Origin: Zwartia hollandica
GTDB taxonomy: Bacteria > Pseudomonadota > Gammaproteobacteria > Burkholderiales > Burkholderiaceae_B
Direction of reading: 5' to 3'
NCBI RefSeq assembly: GCF_019923725.1
Contig: NZ_JAHXRI010000001.1
Coordinates: 124,001-188,000, forward strand
Length of the DNA: 64,000 nt
The notes beneath the pieces are model-generated. The model did not search any database. It was not told the DNA's origin and worked only from the letters and a program-made list of their open reading frames with translations. Positions within the stretch are counted from its first letter, which is position 1, and each line of letters opens with the position of its first letter. Below are positions 63,033-64,000 of the stretch, one piece after another. Made by a program: the position numbers and the translations under genes.

Positions 63033-64000
63033 CTATCTGTTGGTAACTTGCTGGCAACTTAGACTCACGCGTTGCAAGGCAGCCTGAGCAAACAGCTTTG
63101 CATTCAAGGGATGCCCTGCGACGCGCGATTGCTCAGCAAGCCATTTGCTCAAATCGCTTAGTTTCCTGGGGTCGCCCTTACGGGCGATTGCCTCAATACT
63201 CTTACTCAATCCTGGGTAATAACGCGGTGCCAAGCAATGCGCGGCAAGATTCAAATCTACCGTAGCGCGAGACAGCGCGTCCAACCAAGAGGGCGTGGGA
63301 AACTTCGCAACAGTATCTGCGAGTGTCCCCAGGTCAAAGGATCGGGCCGACTCAAGGGATTGCAACAGACCACCGAGCCACGAGGGACACGCCTGCTCAT
63401 CAGAATGCGCTAGGCGCCGCGCTTCTACTGGAGCACCTCCGGCTGCGGAGAGCCACTGTTCAGGCGACGTCACGCCTTGACCCGCCAGCCACTGCATTGC
63501 TTCAATATGTCCGGGTGTAGGGAGTGCAAGCCGACGGCAGCGAGACAGTAACGTGGGCAAAAGCCTGTCTGGAGCGCTGGCTACCAACAAAAACACTGTC
63601 GACGCGGGCGGCTCTTCCAGCACTTTCAGCAACGCATTGCCAGAAATCGTCGTCAAGGCCTCTGCGGGATAGATGACTGCGACGCGCCAACCGCCACGGT
63701 GAGTCGCATGGTTGAACCAAGGTTCCATCGAACGAATTTGATCAATCCGAATGTCCTTAGAGGGAGTCTTTTTAGACACCACACTCCCAGAGGCGACATC
63801 CCCAGACGCCTCCAACGCGTCCTCACCCGTTGCGTCTTCAGCACCCTCTTCTAGCGCCATGGCCTCAGGCCGAATGCGCTTGAGATCTGGATGGTTGCCG
63901 TGTGACATCCAACCACAGGCGAGACACTTGCCGCAAGCTAGGCCGTCGGTTGGACTCTCACAAAGTAAGGCGGCCGCAGCGGCCAACGCAAACTCTCGTT
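63033..64000 (-). CDS. holB: DNA polymerase III delta' subunit, 5' partial
   Basis: The frame is open to the right edge (REF-ALAAAAALLCES is read from the last bases), so the start is outside the window; the TTG at 63986 is internal. The visible 320 residues hold the zinc-binding Cys cluster LACGKCLACGW, IDQIRSMEPWFNHATHRGGWRVAVIYPAE, NALLKVLEEPPASTVFLLVAS and the arginine-finger region TLLSRCRRLALP. Delta' is part of the clamp loader. A low-complexity acidic insertion (residues about 45-70 of the visible part) is unusual but in frame. Confidence 0.92.
   Translation of the reverse strand, partial: REFALAAAAALLCESPTDGLACGKCLACGWMSHGNHPDLKRIRPEAMALEEGAEDATGEDALEASGDVASGSVVSKKTPSKDIRIDQIRSMEPWFNHATHRGGWRVAVIYPAEALTTISGNALLKVLEEPPASTVFLLVASAPDRLLPTLLSRCRRLALPTPGHIEAMQWLAGQGVTSPEQWLSAAGGAPVEARRLAHSDEQACPSWLGGLLQSLESARSFDLGTLADTVAKFPTPSWLDALSRATVDLNLAAHCLAPRYYPGLSKSIEAIARKGDPRKLSDLSKWLAEQSRVAGHPLNAKLFAQAALQRVSLSCQQVTNR

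Overview
The window is a stretch of a Burkholderiales chromosome, most likely from an Alcaligenaceae-like betaproteobacterium. The evidence is gene content and order: leuC-leuD-leuB-asd-fimV-truA-trpF, thrS-infC, rpmI-rplT-pheST-ihfA-merR-tRNA-Pro, a choline-kinase-type homoserine kinase next to a BPSS1780-type membrane protein, and a regulatory EIIA-HPr-EI phosphotransferase set. By eye the base composition is near 50-55% G+C. Coding density is very high, many genes overlap at ATGA/TAATG junctions, and no intergenic gap reaches 300 bases.

Layout. 2-3030: a thioesterase cut by the left edge, a lipid A-type acyltransferase and a PLP-dependent D-threonine aldolase/D-serine dehydratase. 3126-12005: a ten-gene Tad/Flp-type pilus operon with three pilin-like or TadE/G-like substrates, an unknown secreted protein, CpaB, the CpaC secretin, a CpaF ATPase carrying an N-terminal FHA domain, TadB, TadC and a DUF192 protein. 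A perfect TGTGA-N6-TCACA palindrome and a hairpin covering the first gene's ribosome binding site lie just upstream. 11959-19475: thrB, dusA, a CBS protein, YihY, DUF2069, selO and aroC. 19570-26871: leucine biosynthesis, asd, a short fimV, truA and trpF.

26868-40197: tRNA-Val, thrS, infC (ATC start), then gshB, EIIA, HPr, ptsI, ubiK and comM, which separate infC from its usual neighbours rpmI-rplT-pheS-pheT-ihfA-merR and tRNA-Pro. 40151-40894: a 692-bp AT-rich insert at the 3' part of tRNA-Pro, bounded by a 52-bp direct repeat and holding one gene for a small secreted protein but no recombinase. 41015-48985: a DPM1-like glycosyltransferase with a GT-C-like membrane partner, a Rap1a-like secreted protein, threonine aldolase, Kup, PuuE, a glycine-zipper protein and a glutathione S-transferase.

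49150-56742: small-molecule catabolism, with a tartrate/malate-type dehydrogenase and HpaI aldolase pair, a ketopantoate reductase-like protein, a beta-CASP metallo-hydrolase, and an acyl-CoA dehydrogenase/CoA-transferase/enoyl-CoA hydratase operon. 56945-61377: DoxX and an apparent oxidative/light stress operon (exported peroxiredoxin, photolyase, glutathione peroxidase, DUF3298 lipoprotein). 61379-64000: an ankyrin protein, TatD and HolB (cut by the right edge).

The items most worth following up are the minimal tRNA-Pro insert, the FHA-CpaF Tad locus with its upstream control signals, and the rearranged thrS-infC / rpmI-rplT translation operon with its attenuator-like terminators. No CRISPR array, insertion sequence, rRNA gene or replication origin was seen.
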